A stretch of DNA of 64,000 bases from an uncultured Paracoccaceae bacterium (GCA_947498985.1 CANMMF010000001.1:339501-403500), one strand, 5' to 3'; shown: positions 28,468-38,171, counted from the stretch's first letter. The notes: generated by a model from the sequence alone, not told the origin. Translations and numbers: made by a program.

Positions 28468-29836
28468 ACAGCGACAGCAGCCGGGCCTGGCGCTGATAGG
28501 GCTCCGCCTGCCCGCCCTCCGGTGCCTCGATCAACCGGCGTGCGAGAACCCAAGCGAGAGCGGCAAAGACAACACCCCCCACAGCCTGCCCGATCAGCAC
28601 ACCCGGCGCCCCGAAAAGCCACGCTCCGAGCATCACCGGCGGGATCGTGCCCAGCGTATGCCGCCCCCAGTTCAGCAGGGTCGAACGAAACGGGTGGCCG
28701 AGATTGTTGAACGCGGCGTTGCAGACAAAGAGCACGCCATTGAAGAAAAACGCCAGCGCCAGCGGGCCGCAGAACAGATAGATCAGGTCGCGCATCACCC
28801 CTTCGGCCGCAAAAAGCGCCGCAATCGGCGCGCGCAGCACAAACAGCAGCACCGTCACACATGCAACGAACAGCGCGGTAAAGAGCAGCGCGGCGCGGAA
28901 CGCCTCCAGCACCCGGTCGTTCCTGCCCGCGCCCGCGTTCTGCCCGATGATCGGGCCCACCGCGCCTGACAGCGCAAAGATCACCGCAAAGCAAAGCGGC
29001 GTGAGACGTCCGACCACCGCCATGCCCGCCACCGCCGCCTCGCCATATTCGGCCATGGCGCGCGTCACGTAGGCCTGCCCGATGGGTGTGGCAAGCTGGG
29101 TGAGGATCGCCGGCATCGCAATCGCCATGACCGGGCGCAGATCGGCGGCCAGCGCCGGCGCCGTGGGGCGGGCAAAGCCGCCATGGTGCCGCAGGATCGG
29201 CAAAAGGGCCGTGCCCGCGATCACCAGCCGCGCGGCCACGCTGGCCAGCGCCGCGCCGGTCAGTTCCAGATCGAGACCGAAGATCAGGATCGGATCGAGC
29301 ACCGCATTGGCCAGCCCGCCATAGATGGTGGCCATCATCGCGCGTTTCGCGTCGCCATGCGCGCGCAGGATCGCGCCGCCCATCATGCCCACCAGCAGAA
29401 ACGGCAGCGTCGGCACGATGATCTGCAGGTAATGCACGGCGAGCGCTGCAACCTCGCCCTCGGCGCCCATCCAGCCGACAAATGTCGCGAGATTCATCCA
29501 GACAAGCGCGGCAAAGATCGCCCCGAAGATCACCCCCCAGACCAGCGCGTTGCCCGCCTTGAGCCGCGCGGTCTCTTCATCGCCTGCGCCGAGGCTGCGC
29601 GCCACCAGCGCGCCCGCCGCAATCGCCATGCCGATGCCGAAGGAGGTGGTGAAAAACAGGATCGCACCCGCATAGCCCACCGCCGCGGCCAGCTCCGCCT
29701 TGCCCAGCATCGAGATGAAGATCATGTCGATGAAGTCCACGGCAAAGACCGCCATCAGCCCCACCGAGGACGTCAGCGACATCATCGAAACATGGCGGAA
29801 GAGGTTACCCGTGAGAAATTTCGCCTGCTCCGCCAT
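28451..29836 (-). CDS. MATE family efflux transporter
   Basis: A 461-residue multidrug/toxin extrusion-type antiporter with about 12 TM segments. Two related halves are visible, with DFIDMIFISMLGKAELAAAVGYAG in the first and AVGPIIGQNAGAGRNDRV in the second. It exports cationic or other organic compounds using Na+ or H+. A second MATE gene at about 45 kb is only distantly similar by eye. Confidence 0.9.
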   Translation of the reverse strand: MAEQAKFLTGNLFRHVSMMSLTSSVGLMAVFAVDFIDMIFISMLGKAELAAAVGYAGAILFFTTSFGIGMAIAAGALVARSLGAGDEETARLKAGNALVWGVIFGAIFAALVWMNLATFVGWMGAEGEVAALAVHYLQIIVPTLPFLLVGMMGGAILRAHGDAKRAMMATIYGGLANAVLDPILIFGLDLELTGAALASVAARLVIAGTALLPILRHHGGFARPTAPALAADLRPVMAIAMPAILTQLATPIGQAYVTRAMAEYGEAAVAGMAVVGRLTPLCFAVIFALSGAVGPIIGQNAGAGRNDRVLEAFRAALLFTALFVACVTVLLFVLRAPIAALFAAEGVMRDLIYLFCGPLALAFFFNGVLFVCNAAFNNLGHPFRSTLLNWGRHTLGTIPPVMLGAWLFGAPGVLIGQAVGGVVFAALAWVLARRLIEAPEGGQAEPYQRQARLLSLFMHRR

Positions 29837-29928
29837 AGACGAAACCTATGCCGCGAAGCGCGCTCAGGTAAAGGGGCGCGCGCGGTGCGCCCCGGAAACG
29901 CCGCCCCCGGCCGCACCCGTCGGAAGGC

Positions 29929-30104
29929 GTATTTGAAAAGAGGAGAAACCAGCAGGGCGCGGATCCTCGCACAGGCCGCGCTCTGCCGTGTCTGAAAAGG
30001 AGGGCCGCGGGAAAACCGCGCGCGGCCTCCAGACGTGCTTCTCATTCAGCGCGGCGCCGGACAAAAGACGCGGGCCCCCGTGTTTCTTCTCTTCAAAAAT
30101 ACGC
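29929..30104. mobile_element. about 176-base element bounded by imperfect inverted repeats (MITE-like)
   Basis: The left end GCGTATTTGAAAAGAGGAG (29929 onward) and the right end, read on the minus strand as GCGTATTTTTGAAGAGAAG (from 30104), match at most positions over about 23 bases. The interior is GC-rich and has no gene. A solo copy of the end sequence lies between gcvH and gcvP. This size and structure fit a small non-autonomous mobile element, but no target duplication is clear. It could instead be two copies of a common intergenic motif. Confidence 0.4.
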
Positions 30105-30130
30105 ATGCAACCGCGGTCGCGAATGCGCCG

Positions 30131-31453
30131 TCAGAGATGGGGTTTTTTCTGCAGCAGCGGCATCACGTCGGCCATCTCCGGTCCGCGGTCGCGGCCGGTC
30201 ACGGCACGGCGCAGCGGCATGAAAAGCCCCTTGCCCTTGCGGCCCGTGGCCTCCTTGACCGCGGCGGTCCATCTGCTCCAGGTCTCCGGCCCGTAAGGCG
30301 GGTCGGGCAAGAGCGCCATGGCCTCAGTCACAAAGGCGCGGTCTTCCTCGGCGATCCGGGGCTCCGCCCCCTGGCTGAAAAGCGTCCACCATGCCGCAAG
30401 ATCGGCGCGCGTGGTGATGTTGTCGCGTGCCACGTGCCAGAACAGCTCGGCCTTCTCGGCAGGCACACCCAGGGCCGCCACATCCTCGGCCACCTCAGAG
30501 AAGGGCAGGCCATGCAGCTTGCGGGCGGTGAGCGGGAAGAGATCGTTCACGTCGAACTTGGTGGGGGCGGAGCCGAATTGAGACAGATCGAACCCGTCTG
30601 CAATCTCGTCAAGGCTCATGCGCAGCTCGATCGGCTGGCTGGAACCCAGCCGTGCCATCAGGCTCAGCAGCGCCTCCGCCTCGATCCCCTGCGCGCGCAG
30701 ATCGCGCAGCGACAGCGTGCCAAGGCGTTTCGACAGCGACTCGCCCTGCGGACCGGTCAGCAGCGAATGATGCGCAAAGGCGGGCGGGGTGCCGCCCAGC
30801 GCCTCGATGATCTGGATCTGCGTGGCGGTGTTGGTGACGTGATCGTTGCCGCGCACCACATGGGTCACACCCATCTCGGTGTCGTCCACCACCGAGGCCA
30901 GCGTATAGAGCACCTGCCCGTCGGCGCGGATCAGCACCGGGTCGGACACCGACGCGGCATCGATGGAGATATCGCCCAGGATCCCGTCGGCCCATTCGAT
31001 CCGCTGCTGGTCGAGCTTGAAGCGCCAGACCCCGGCGCCGCGCTCTTCGCGCAGCCTGTCCTTCTCGGCCTCCGACAGATCCAGCGCGGCACGGTCATAG
31101 ACTGGCGGGCGCCCCATGTTGAGCTGCTTCTTGCGCTTGAGGTCAAGCTCGGTCGGCGTCTCGAAAGCCTCGTAGAACCGGCCCATCCCGCGCAGCGCGT
31201 CGGCGGCGGCGTGATAGCGGTCGAGCCGCTGCGACTGGCGCTCCACCCGGTCCCATGTCAGACCCAGCCATTCCAGATCCTGCATGATCGCGTCGACATA
31301 TTCCTGCTTGCTCCGGTCGGGATCGGTGTCGTCGATGCGCAGGATGAACGTGCCGCCGGTCTTGCGGGCGATCAGGTAGTTGAACAGCGCGGTCCGCAGG
31401 TTGCCCACATGGATATAGCCGGTGGGCGACGGGGCGAAGCGGGTGACAGTCAT
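30131..31453 (-). CDS. gltX: glutamyl-tRNA synthetase
   Basis: Class I aminoacyl-tRNA synthetase charging tRNA-Glu (and possibly tRNA-Gln for amidation). The 440-residue protein has the HIGH-type motif in FAPSPTGYIHVGNLRTALF and a KMSKS-type motif changed to SLSKRLG. Length is typical of the shorter of the two GltX paralogs common in this group. ATG 31453 follows AGGAGGCC. No other synthetase gene is in the window, so the partition of tRNA substrates is unknown. Confidence 0.94.
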   Translation of the reverse strand: MTVTRFAPSPTGYIHVGNLRTALFNYLIARKTGGTFILRIDDTDPDRSKQEYVDAIMQDLEWLGLTWDRVERQSQRLDRYHAAADALRGMGRFYEAFETPTELDLKRKKQLNMGRPPVYDRAALDLSEAEKDRLREERGAGVWRFKLDQQRIEWADGILGDISIDAASVSDPVLIRADGQVLYTLASVVDDTEMGVTHVVRGNDHVTNTATQIQIIEALGGTPPAFAHHSLLTGPQGESLSKRLGTLSLRDLRAQGIEAEALLSLMARLGSSQPIELRMSLDEIADGFDLSQFGSAPTKFDVNDLFPLTARKLHGLPFSEVAEDVAALGVPAEKAELFWHVARDNITTRADLAAWWTLFSQGAEPRIAEEDRAFVTEAMALLPDPPYGPETWSRWTAAVKEATGRKGKGLFMPLRRAVTGRDRGPEMADVMPLLQKKPHL

Positions 31454-31566
31454 GGAATGGCCTCCTGATGAGGCCCGCGTGTTTTCACAGACCGTCACGT
31501 TTGTCCATATGCGGGCTTTCCAGCGCAGCCCCGAACCGCCATGCTGGCGCGAAGGAAAGGGCCGCG

Positions 31567-32520
31567 ATGACCGATATTCTCACCCTCACGCTGAACCCGG
31601 CGCTGGATCTGGCGACATCCGTGCCGCACGTGGTGCCGAATGTGAAGCTGCGCTGCGGTCCGGAAACCGCAGAGCCGGGCGGCGGCGGCGTGAACGTCGC
31701 CCGCGCGATCACGCAGCTGGGCGGTCACGCGAGGGCCGCCGTGGCGCTGGCGGGGCCGTCGGGCGAAGGGTTGCGCAGCCTTCTGGAGGCCGCGGATCTC
31801 GATCTGCTCTATCTCGACGCCCCGGCGGAGACGCGGCGCAGCTTTGCGGTGACCGATGCCTCGGATGGCGCGCAGTACCGCTTTGTGATGCCCGGCCCGC
31901 GCTGGAGCGAGGCGCAGCTTGACGGGGTGCTGCACATCCTTGCGGGCGCCGCCCCGGAAGACGCGATTGTGGTGCTGTCGGGCAGCATGCCGCCGGGTGC
32001 CGATACCAGCTTTTGCACGCGCGCCTGCGCAATGCTCGGCGCCTCGCGCCGGGTGCTGATCGACACATCGGGCGCGCATCTGGAACATCTCGCCACGGCC
32101 CCGCAACCAGCACCGGCCATACTGCGCATGGACAGTCACGAGGCCGAGACGCTCTCGGGCCTGCCATTGGCCACGCGGCTGGAGAGTGCGGGCTACGCAG
32201 AAATCTTGCGCAAGCGCGGTGCCGCCGCAACCGTGATCATCGCGCGCGGCAAGGACGGGTCGGTGATGGCGGACGGCACCGGGCTCTGGCACGTGAACGC
32301 GGCCAACGCCACGGTGGTGAGCGCCATCGGCGCGGGCGACAGCTTTGTCGGCGGCTACGTGATGGCGCTGGCGCAGGGCCACCCCGCGGGTGAAGCGCTG
32401 CGGCGCGGAGCGGCGGCGGCCTCGGCTGCGGTGATCAGCGAAGGCACGCAGCTTTGCAGTCTGGAGGATTGGCGGGCGATGCTGGAAGTGACCACGCTGA
32501 CGCGGCTCGACGCTCCCTAA
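31567..32520 (+). CDS. PfkB-family hexose phosphate kinase (1- or 6-phosphofructokinase type)
   Basis: Ribokinase-fold sugar kinase, 317 residues. It opens with LTLTLNPALDLATSVP, typical of FruK/PfkB, then shows GGGGVNVARAITQLGG and the anion-hole and catalytic motif IGAGDSFVGGYVMAL. The FruK/PfkB branch uses fructose-1-P, fructose-6-P or tagatose-6-P. No PTS or fructose gene is adjacent, so the substrate is undecided. ATG 31567 follows GAAGGAAAGG. Confidence 0.85.
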   Translation: MTDILTLTLNPALDLATSVPHVVPNVKLRCGPETAEPGGGGVNVARAITQLGGHARAAVALAGPSGEGLRSLLEAADLDLLYLDAPAETRRSFAVTDASDGAQYRFVMPGPRWSEAQLDGVLHILAGAAPEDAIVVLSGSMPPGADTSFCTRACAMLGASRRVLIDTSGAHLEHLATAPQPAPAILRMDSHEAETLSGLPLATRLESAGYAEILRKRGAAATVIIARGKDGSVMADGTGLWHVNAANATVVSAIGAGDSFVGGYVMALAQGHPAGEALRRGAAAASAAVISEGTQLCSLEDWRAMLEVTTLTRLDAP

Positions 32521-33749
32521 TCGTCCAGCACCGGTGCGGCGGCGCTCTGCCAGATCCGCGGCGCCATCGCGGCGGAGACAAGTGCCATCAGGCTCAGCAC
32601 CGCAAGTGTCGGCGCGAGGCCCAGGGCCGCGCCCAGCCAACCGGCCAGCGGGTAGCTGATCAGCCAGCAGGCATGGCTCAACGCGAATTGCGCGGCAAAG
32701 AGCGCCGGGCGGTCCGCCGGACCGGAGGAGCGTCTGAGCAATCGTCCGGTGGGGGTCAGTACCGAGGAATAGAGCGTCCCGGTGGCCGCAAGCAGCAGCA
32801 ACCCCAACGGCACCGGCGGCAGGCCGAACCAGAGCCAGCCCAGCGACACTGAAAGGGCCAGCAGCGCCAGCGCAAGTGCCGCCGGGATCATCACCGCGCG
32901 GTCGGAGACCCGCTCCAGCACCCGCGGCAAGGCCAGCGCCGCCAGAACCGATCCCGCGCCGAACGCCGCCATGGCCAGCGCAAAGCCGGTATCGCTCTGC
33001 ACGCCATAGCCGTCGCGGATCAGAACCACCGTGTTGACCAGTACGAAGGCGCCAACCGACGCGGCGCCGAAGGTCAGCACCAGCAATCCGCGCAGCCGTG
33101 GCGTTGCGAGGTAAAGCCGGGTGCCGCGGGTGAGCCGCTCGCGGAACGGGCGTTGCCGCTGCTGCCCGCTGGCGGGAATGCGCGTGTGCTGCACCAGCCA
33201 GGCCGAGCCCAGAAACCCCAGCACCGTCCCGGCAAAGAGCGCGTTGAACGGCATCACCAGCAGCAGAAGACCGGCAAGCGCCGGGGACATCAGGTTCTCC
33301 AGATCATAGGCCAGGCGCGAGAGCGACAGCGCGCGGGTGTAATCGCCCTCGTCCGGCAGCAGATCCGGCAGCACCGACTGATAGGCGGGGGTGAAGGTCG
33401 CCGATGCGGCCTGCAGCAGAAAGACCAGCCCGTAGACCTGCCAGACCTCGGTCACGAAGGGCAGGCAGAGCGCGACGCTGGCGCGGGCCAGATCCGCGGC
33501 GATCAGCACGATCTTGCGCGGCCAGCGCGCCACCAGCGCCTGCGCCAGCGGCGACAGGCCGACATAGGCGGTCATCTTGATGGTGAAGACCGTACCCAGA
33601 ACCGCGCCTGCCTGCGGGCCTGCGAGATCCCAGGCCAGCAGGCCCAGCGCCACGGTCATCAGGCCCGTGCCGAGGATCGCCACCAGCTGCGCCGCAAAGA
33701 GCCGCGCGTAATCGGGATGGGTTCTGAGGGGCGACAGCAGGGCGGCCAT
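32517..33749 (-). CDS. MFS transporter
   Basis: A 410-residue protein with about 12 TM segments, of the MFS_3 or enterobactin-exporter-like group judging by the early segment QLVAILGTGLMTVALGLLAWDLAG. The substrate is unknown. The 3' end overlaps the convergent kinase gene by 4 bases. Confidence 0.82.
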   Translation of the reverse strand: MAALLSPLRTHPDYARLFAAQLVAILGTGLMTVALGLLAWDLAGPQAGAVLGTVFTIKMTAYVGLSPLAQALVARWPRKIVLIAADLARASVALCLPFVTEVWQVYGLVFLLQAASATFTPAYQSVLPDLLPDEGDYTRALSLSRLAYDLENLMSPALAGLLLLVMPFNALFAGTVLGFLGSAWLVQHTRIPASGQQRQRPFRERLTRGTRLYLATPRLRGLLVLTFGAASVGAFVLVNTVVLIRDGYGVQSDTGFALAMAAFGAGSVLAALALPRVLERVSDRAVMIPAALALALLALSVSLGWLWFGLPPVPLGLLLLAATGTLYSSVLTPTGRLLRRSSGPADRPALFAAQFALSHACWLISYPLAGWLGAALGLAPTLAVLSLMALVSAAMAPRIWQSAAAPVLDD

Positions 33750-33804
33750 GGGCGGAGACTAGGCCGGGACTGGTCACAGGCAAAGGCTTGTGGCACTCGG
33801 GGTC

Positions 33805-34332
33805 ATGCGTTTGTTCATCGCCCTGTGCCTGCCCGACGAGGCCATCCCGCCGCTGCTGGCCATGCAGGCGCGCCTTGCCACGGGCCGCCCGGTGCCCGAG
33901 GAGAACCTGCACCTGACGCTCGCCTATCTGGGGGAACAGCCAGACGAGACGGTGGCGCCTCTGGCCGATGCGCTGGAGACCATCCGGGCCGCGCCGATCC
34001 GCGTGGATCTGGCGGAACCGCAGGTGTTTGGCGGGCGCGGCGGGCAGGCGGTGGGTCTTCTGGCGGATGGCGGAGTGGATCTGCGCGCGTTGCATGACCG
34101 CGTGCGGTCCCGCGTATACGGGGCGGGTGTGCAGCTGGAACGGCGGCGCTTTCGGCCCCATGTGACGCTGGCGCGGCTGCGCGGCAGTCTCGATCCCGGC
34201 CCGGCGGTCCTGTCGCTGCAGGACCAGCGCGCGGGGCCCTTCACCTGCCACGCCTTCGGCCTCTTTCAGTCGATCCTGCGCCCGGAGGGCGCGGAGTATG
34301 ACGCACTTGCGCTTTACCCGTTGAGTGGCTGA
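33805..34332 (+). CDS. thpR: RNA 2',3'-cyclic phosphodiesterase
   Basis: 2H phosphoesterase of the LigT/ThpR family that opens 2',3'-cyclic phosphates on RNA ends. The 175-residue protein has both HxTx motifs, His36-Leu-Thr38 (LHLTLAYLG) and His119-Val-Thr121 (PHVTLARLR). ATG 33805 begins the conserved MRLFIAL. A zincin gene starts 23 bases downstream. Confidence 0.92.
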   Translation: MRLFIALCLPDEAIPPLLAMQARLATGRPVPEENLHLTLAYLGEQPDETVAPLADALETIRAAPIRVDLAEPQVFGGRGGQAVGLLADGGVDLRALHDRVRSRVYGAGVQLERRRFRPHVTLARLRGSLDPGPAVLSLQDQRAGPFTCHAFGLFQSILRPEGAEYDALALYPLSG

Positions 34333-34355
34333 ACGGGCTTTCGCTGGCGCGGTGA

Positions 34356-34760
34356 ATGCCCCATATCCGGATCATGAGGCACGATATCCCCTGGTTTCTG
34401 GCCATCGCGCAGGACGCGGTTGCGGCATTCCCCGATCCGTTCCGGCAGCTGGCCGCGGATGTGATGATCCGCGTGGTGGACTGGCCGCCCGACGACATGC
34501 TGGCGGAGATGGAGATCGACGATCCGCTGGAGCTGACCGGGCTTTACGACGGCATTCCAATGACCGAGAAATCGGTGGCCGACCCTGCGCCCTTTCCCGA
34601 CACCGTCTGGCTTTTTCGCGAACCCATCCTGGCGGAGTGTCGCGACCGCGGGGACGTGACGCTGAGCGATCTCGTGATCCATGTGACGGTGCACGAGTTT
34701 GCCCATCATTTCGGCTGGTCGGACGAGGATATCGCGACCATCGACCGGTGGTGGGAATGA
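34356..34760 (+). CDS. small zincin-like metallopeptidase family protein
   Basis: A 134-residue protein with a single zinc-binding HExxH motif near its C-terminus (VHEFAHHFGWSDEDI) and upstream segments such as LYDGIPMTEKS and TVWLFREPIL that fit the PF06262 (zincin_1) family. Members are cytoplasmic with unknown substrates. An in-frame ATG at 34374 is an alternative start. It likely forms an operon with thpR. Confidence 0.8.
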   Translation: MPHIRIMRHDIPWFLAIAQDAVAAFPDPFRQLAADVMIRVVDWPPDDMLAEMEIDDPLELTGLYDGIPMTEKSVADPAPFPDTVWLFREPILAECRDRGDVTLSDLVIHVTVHEFAHHFGWSDEDIATIDRWWE

Positions 34761-34812
34761 GCCGCTCTTCCCGCTCTTGCGTGCGGGCCTCGCTCTTGCC
34801 GGACCTGCGCCG

Positions 34813-36474
34813 TCAGCCCTTGTCGCGCCACTGGTTCACGATCGGATAGCGTCGGTCCAGCCAGAAGGCCCGCCGTGTCAGACGCGCGCCGGGCGCCGAC
34901 TGAAAGCGCTTGTACTCGGAGATGTAGAGCAGGTGCTGCACCCGGAGCGCGTCTTCCTGCGCATAACCCGCCGCCACGCAATCGGCGATGGAGCCTTCAT
35001 CATCGACGAGGATCTGCAGGATCGCGTCGAGCACCGGGTAATCGGGCAGCGAATCGCTGTCCTTCTGGTCGTCGCGAAGCTCTGCCGAGGGCGGTTTGGT
35101 GATGATCCGGTCCGGGATCACCTCCCCCGCGGCGCCCAGCATCCAGTCGCGGTGATTGGCATTGCGCCAGCGGCAGGTCTCGAACACCCGGGTCTTGTAG
35201 AGATCCTTGATCGGGTTGTAACCCCCCGCCATGTCGCCGTAGATCGTGGCATATCCGACCGCGACCTCGGATTTGTTGCCGGTGGTCAGCAGCATCTCTC
35301 CGAACTTGTTGCTGAGCGCCATCAGCAGCAGACCACGCAGGCGGGACTGGATGTTCTCTTCGGTCACATCCGGGTCCGTGCCGTCGAAGAGCGGCGCCAG
35401 CGTGGCGGTGATCGCGGCGCGCCCGTCCTTGATCGGCACGTAGTCGTAATGACAGCCAAGCGCCTTTGCGCAGGCCTCCGCATCCTCCAGCGAATGCGGC
35501 GAGGTGTATTCGGAAGGCAGCATCACGCAGCGCACGTTTTCGGGGCCCAGCGCATCCGCCGCGATGGTTGCGGTCAGCGCGGAATCGATGCCGCCCGACA
35601 TGCCCAGAAGCACCTTGCGAAACCCGGTCTTGGCGCAGTAGTCGCGCAGCGACTGCACCATCACGCGGTAATCCTGCTCCCATTCATCGGGCAGCGGCAC
35701 AAGCGCGCCCGGCTCTGCCATCCAGCCATCCTCGCCGCGCACCATGTCGACATGGCGAAGCGCCTCGTCGAATGTGGGCAACTGGTGGGCCAGCGCGCCG
35801 TGCGGGTTCAGCACAAAAGAGCCGCCGTCGAAGACCTGATCGTCCTGCCCGCCCACCATGTTGAGATACATCAGCGGCAGCCCGGTCTCGACCACACGGG
35901 CCACCATGTGATTGAGCCGGGTTTCGAACTTGTCGCGGAAATAGGGCGAGCCATTGGGCACCAGCAGAAACTCCGCGCCGCTTTCCTCCATCGCCTCGCA
36001 GACATCGGGGTACCAGGCATCCTCGCAGATCGGCATGCCGATGCGCACGCCATTGATCGAGACCGGGCCTTGCATCCGCTCGCGCGAGAACAGGCGCACC
36101 TCGTCGAAGACGTTGAAATTGGGCAGGAAAAACTTGTGGGTGACCGCCGAGATCTTGCCGTCCTGCAGCACATAGTAGCTGTTGTGCAGCTTCAGATCCT
36201 GACCCTGGCAGGGGCCCCCGATGGCCAGCGCCGGACCATCGGCGCAATCGGCGGCCAGCGCCTCGATCCGCGCGACGGCGGCGGCGACGAAGACCGGTTT
36301 CATGATCAGATCCTGGGTCTGGTAGCCGGTGATGAACATCTCGGGCAGTGCCACGAGATCGGCCCCGGCCTCCTTGCCCGCCATCCAGGCCGCGTGTGCC
36401 TTTTCGGCATTGCCGTCCAGATCGCCCACAATGGGGTTGAGCTGCGCAAGCGTCACGCGAAACCGGTCGGCCAT
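34813..36474 (-). CDS. nadE: glutamine-dependent NAD+ synthetase
   Basis: Final step of NAD synthesis, amidating nicotinate adenine dinucleotide. The 553-residue two-domain form has an N-terminal glutaminase (nitrilase fold) with the triad Glu45 (ALPEMFITGY), Lys114 (VTHKFFLPNF) and Cys150 (GMPICEDAW), then a synthetase domain with the PP-loop SGGIDSALT (about residue 300). ATG 36474 begins MADRFRVTLAQLNP. It completes the pathway begun by pncA and pncB at about 4 kb. Confidence 0.95.
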   Translation of the reverse strand: MADRFRVTLAQLNPIVGDLDGNAEKAHAAWMAGKEAGADLVALPEMFITGYQTQDLIMKPVFVAAAVARIEALAADCADGPALAIGGPCQGQDLKLHNSYYVLQDGKISAVTHKFFLPNFNVFDEVRLFSRERMQGPVSINGVRIGMPICEDAWYPDVCEAMEESGAEFLLVPNGSPYFRDKFETRLNHMVARVVETGLPLMYLNMVGGQDDQVFDGGSFVLNPHGALAHQLPTFDEALRHVDMVRGEDGWMAEPGALVPLPDEWEQDYRVMVQSLRDYCAKTGFRKVLLGMSGGIDSALTATIAADALGPENVRCVMLPSEYTSPHSLEDAEACAKALGCHYDYVPIKDGRAAITATLAPLFDGTDPDVTEENIQSRLRGLLLMALSNKFGEMLLTTGNKSEVAVGYATIYGDMAGGYNPIKDLYKTRVFETCRWRNANHRDWMLGAAGEVIPDRIITKPPSAELRDDQKDSDSLPDYPVLDAILQILVDDEGSIADCVAAGYAQEDALRVQHLLYISEYKRFQSAPGARLTRRAFWLDRRYPIVNQWRDKG

Positions 36475-36538
36475 GGCCCTGTCCTCTCTCTCGTCTCGGG
36501 CGTGACATAGCAGAACCACGCTCAAGTGAAAGCGCTGC

Positions 36539-36558
36539 GGGGCAAAAGAGATTGCCCC
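36539..36558. other. hairpin between nadE and the MORN gene
   Basis: GGGGCAA-AAGAGA-TTGCCCC forms a 7-bp stem in the divergent intergenic space. There is no T-run on either side, so it does not look like a terminator; an operator or leader structure is possible. Confidence 0.3.
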
Positions 36559-36622
36559 TCCCTGCGGGCTCCTTTACGTTTCGGCCATCCTAATCAACAC
36601 CCGCAATCGGGGGCGGCAGAGC

Positions 36623-38107
36623 ATGAGATCCGCAGGCATCACACTGGCTTCCAAACTGGCTTCGATACTGGTCCTGGCAGGGGCCGGCGCCGCGATGGCG
36701 CAGGACAGCGACATCGTGACCAAGCAATATGACGATGGCGGCGTCTACGAGGGCACGTTCGAAGGCGGCTTGCAGCATGGCACGGGCACCTACCGGCTGC
36801 CCAACGGCTATGAATATACCGGCGAATGGGTCGAGGGCGAGATCAAGGGGCAGGGTGTGGCGCGCTTCCCCAACGGCTCGGTCTATGAGGGGCAGTTCGC
36901 CAAGGGCAAACCCGAGGGTGTGGGCCGCATCGTCTTTGCCGATGGCGGCACCTATGAGGGCACCTGGCTCGACGGCAAGATCACCGGGCAGGGCGTCGCG
37001 ATCTACGCCAATGGCGTGCGTTACGAAGGCGCGTTCCGCAACGCGCTGCACCATGGCAAGGGGGTGATGACCTCGCCCAACGGCTATGTCTATGACGGCC
37101 AGTGGGTGAACGGCGTGAAGGAGGGTGAGGCCAAGATCACCTACCCGGACGGCTCGGTCTATGAAGGCCGCGTGGCCGATGGCGAACGCGACGGCGTCGG
37201 CGCGCTGACGATGCCGGACGGGCTGATCTATGCGGGCAGCTGGCGTGACGGGCAGATCGACGGGCGCGGCAAGCTCACCCAGCCCAATGGCGACATCTAT
37301 GACGGCGAGCTGGTGGATGGCCGCCGCGAGGGGCAGGGCAAGGTCACCTATGCCAATGGCGACACCTATGACGGCGCGTTCAACAACGACCAGCGCCACG
37401 GGATCGGCACCTTCGTGGGCTCGGACGGGTATCGCTACGAGGGCAACTGGATCGCCGGGCAGATCGAGGGTCAGGGCAAGGTCACCTATCCCGACGGCTC
37501 GGTCTATGAAGGCGCGTTTCGCGGCGACCTCGCCAATGGCCGCGGCAAGATCACCTATCCCGACGGCTCCACCTTCGACGGCGAATGGGTCGATGGTGTG
37601 ATCGAGGGTCAGGGCACCGCGACCTATGCCAACGGGCTGGTCTACGAAGGCGGGTTCTCCAACGCCCGCAACGAAGGCTTCGGCGTCATGACCTACCCGG
37701 ACGGCTACCGGTACGAGGGTGAGTGGAAAGACGGCCAGCGCCACGGGCGCGGCACCGCGACCTATCCCGACGGCACCGTCTATGAAGGCCAGTTCCGCGA
37801 TGGTCAGCGCCACGGCGAAGGCCGGATCGCCATGGCCACCGGATTTACCTATGTCGGCGAATGGGAGCGTGGCGAGATCAGCGGCGAGGGTGTCGCGACC
37901 TATGCCAATGGCGATGTCTACGAAGGCACCTTTGTCGATGGCAAGCGACAGGGCAACGGCACCATGCGCTATGCCGGTGGCGAGCAGGCCACCGGGCAGT
38001 GGATCAACGGCGCGCTGGCGCGGCAGGCGGCGGCCGAAGGCACGCCGGAGGATGCACCCGCCGAGGAGGATGCATCGGACGTGGAGCCCGAGGCGGCGTC
38101 GGAATAG
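36623..38107 (+). CDS. secreted MORN-repeat protein
   Basis: A 494-residue protein made almost wholly of MORN repeats. After a signal peptide (about 1-27, ending AGAAMAQ) come about 18 regular 23-residue units of the form NG-x-x-YEG-x(4)-G-x(3)-G-G-x(5), from about residue 38, then one degenerate unit (GGEQATGQWINGALARQ) and an acidic tail rich in Glu, Asp and Ala. MORN repeats form elongated beta-hairpin stacks that bind phospholipids or proteins. The export signal points to the periplasm or outside. The function is unknown. Confidence 0.88.
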   Translation: MRSAGITLASKLASILVLAGAGAAMAQDSDIVTKQYDDGGVYEGTFEGGLQHGTGTYRLPNGYEYTGEWVEGEIKGQGVARFPNGSVYEGQFAKGKPEGVGRIVFADGGTYEGTWLDGKITGQGVAIYANGVRYEGAFRNALHHGKGVMTSPNGYVYDGQWVNGVKEGEAKITYPDGSVYEGRVADGERDGVGALTMPDGLIYAGSWRDGQIDGRGKLTQPNGDIYDGELVDGRREGQGKVTYANGDTYDGAFNNDQRHGIGTFVGSDGYRYEGNWIAGQIEGQGKVTYPDGSVYEGAFRGDLANGRGKITYPDGSTFDGEWVDGVIEGQGTATYANGLVYEGGFSNARNEGFGVMTYPDGYRYEGEWKDGQRHGRGTATYPDGTVYEGQFRDGQRHGEGRIAMATGFTYVGEWERGEISGEGVATYANGDVYEGTFVDGKRQGNGTMRYAGGEQATGQWINGALARQAAAEGTPEDAPAEEDASDVEPEAASE

Positions 38108-38118
38108 CGCTGTCGCGC

Positions 38119-38143
38119 GGAACCGGGCCGCGGCGCGGCGGTT
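38119..38143 (+). promoter_or_regulatory. weak EcfG-like promoter before the DUF2945 gene
   Basis: GGAAC at 38119-38123 and GGTT at 38140-38143 with a 16-base spacer; the -10 differs by one base from the EcfG consensus CGTT. It is 28 bases before the start codon. Considered because DUF2945 proteins are often stress-linked. Confidence 0.25.
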
Positions 38144-38171
38144 GTCTCTGCTGACACACAGGAGAGATTTC

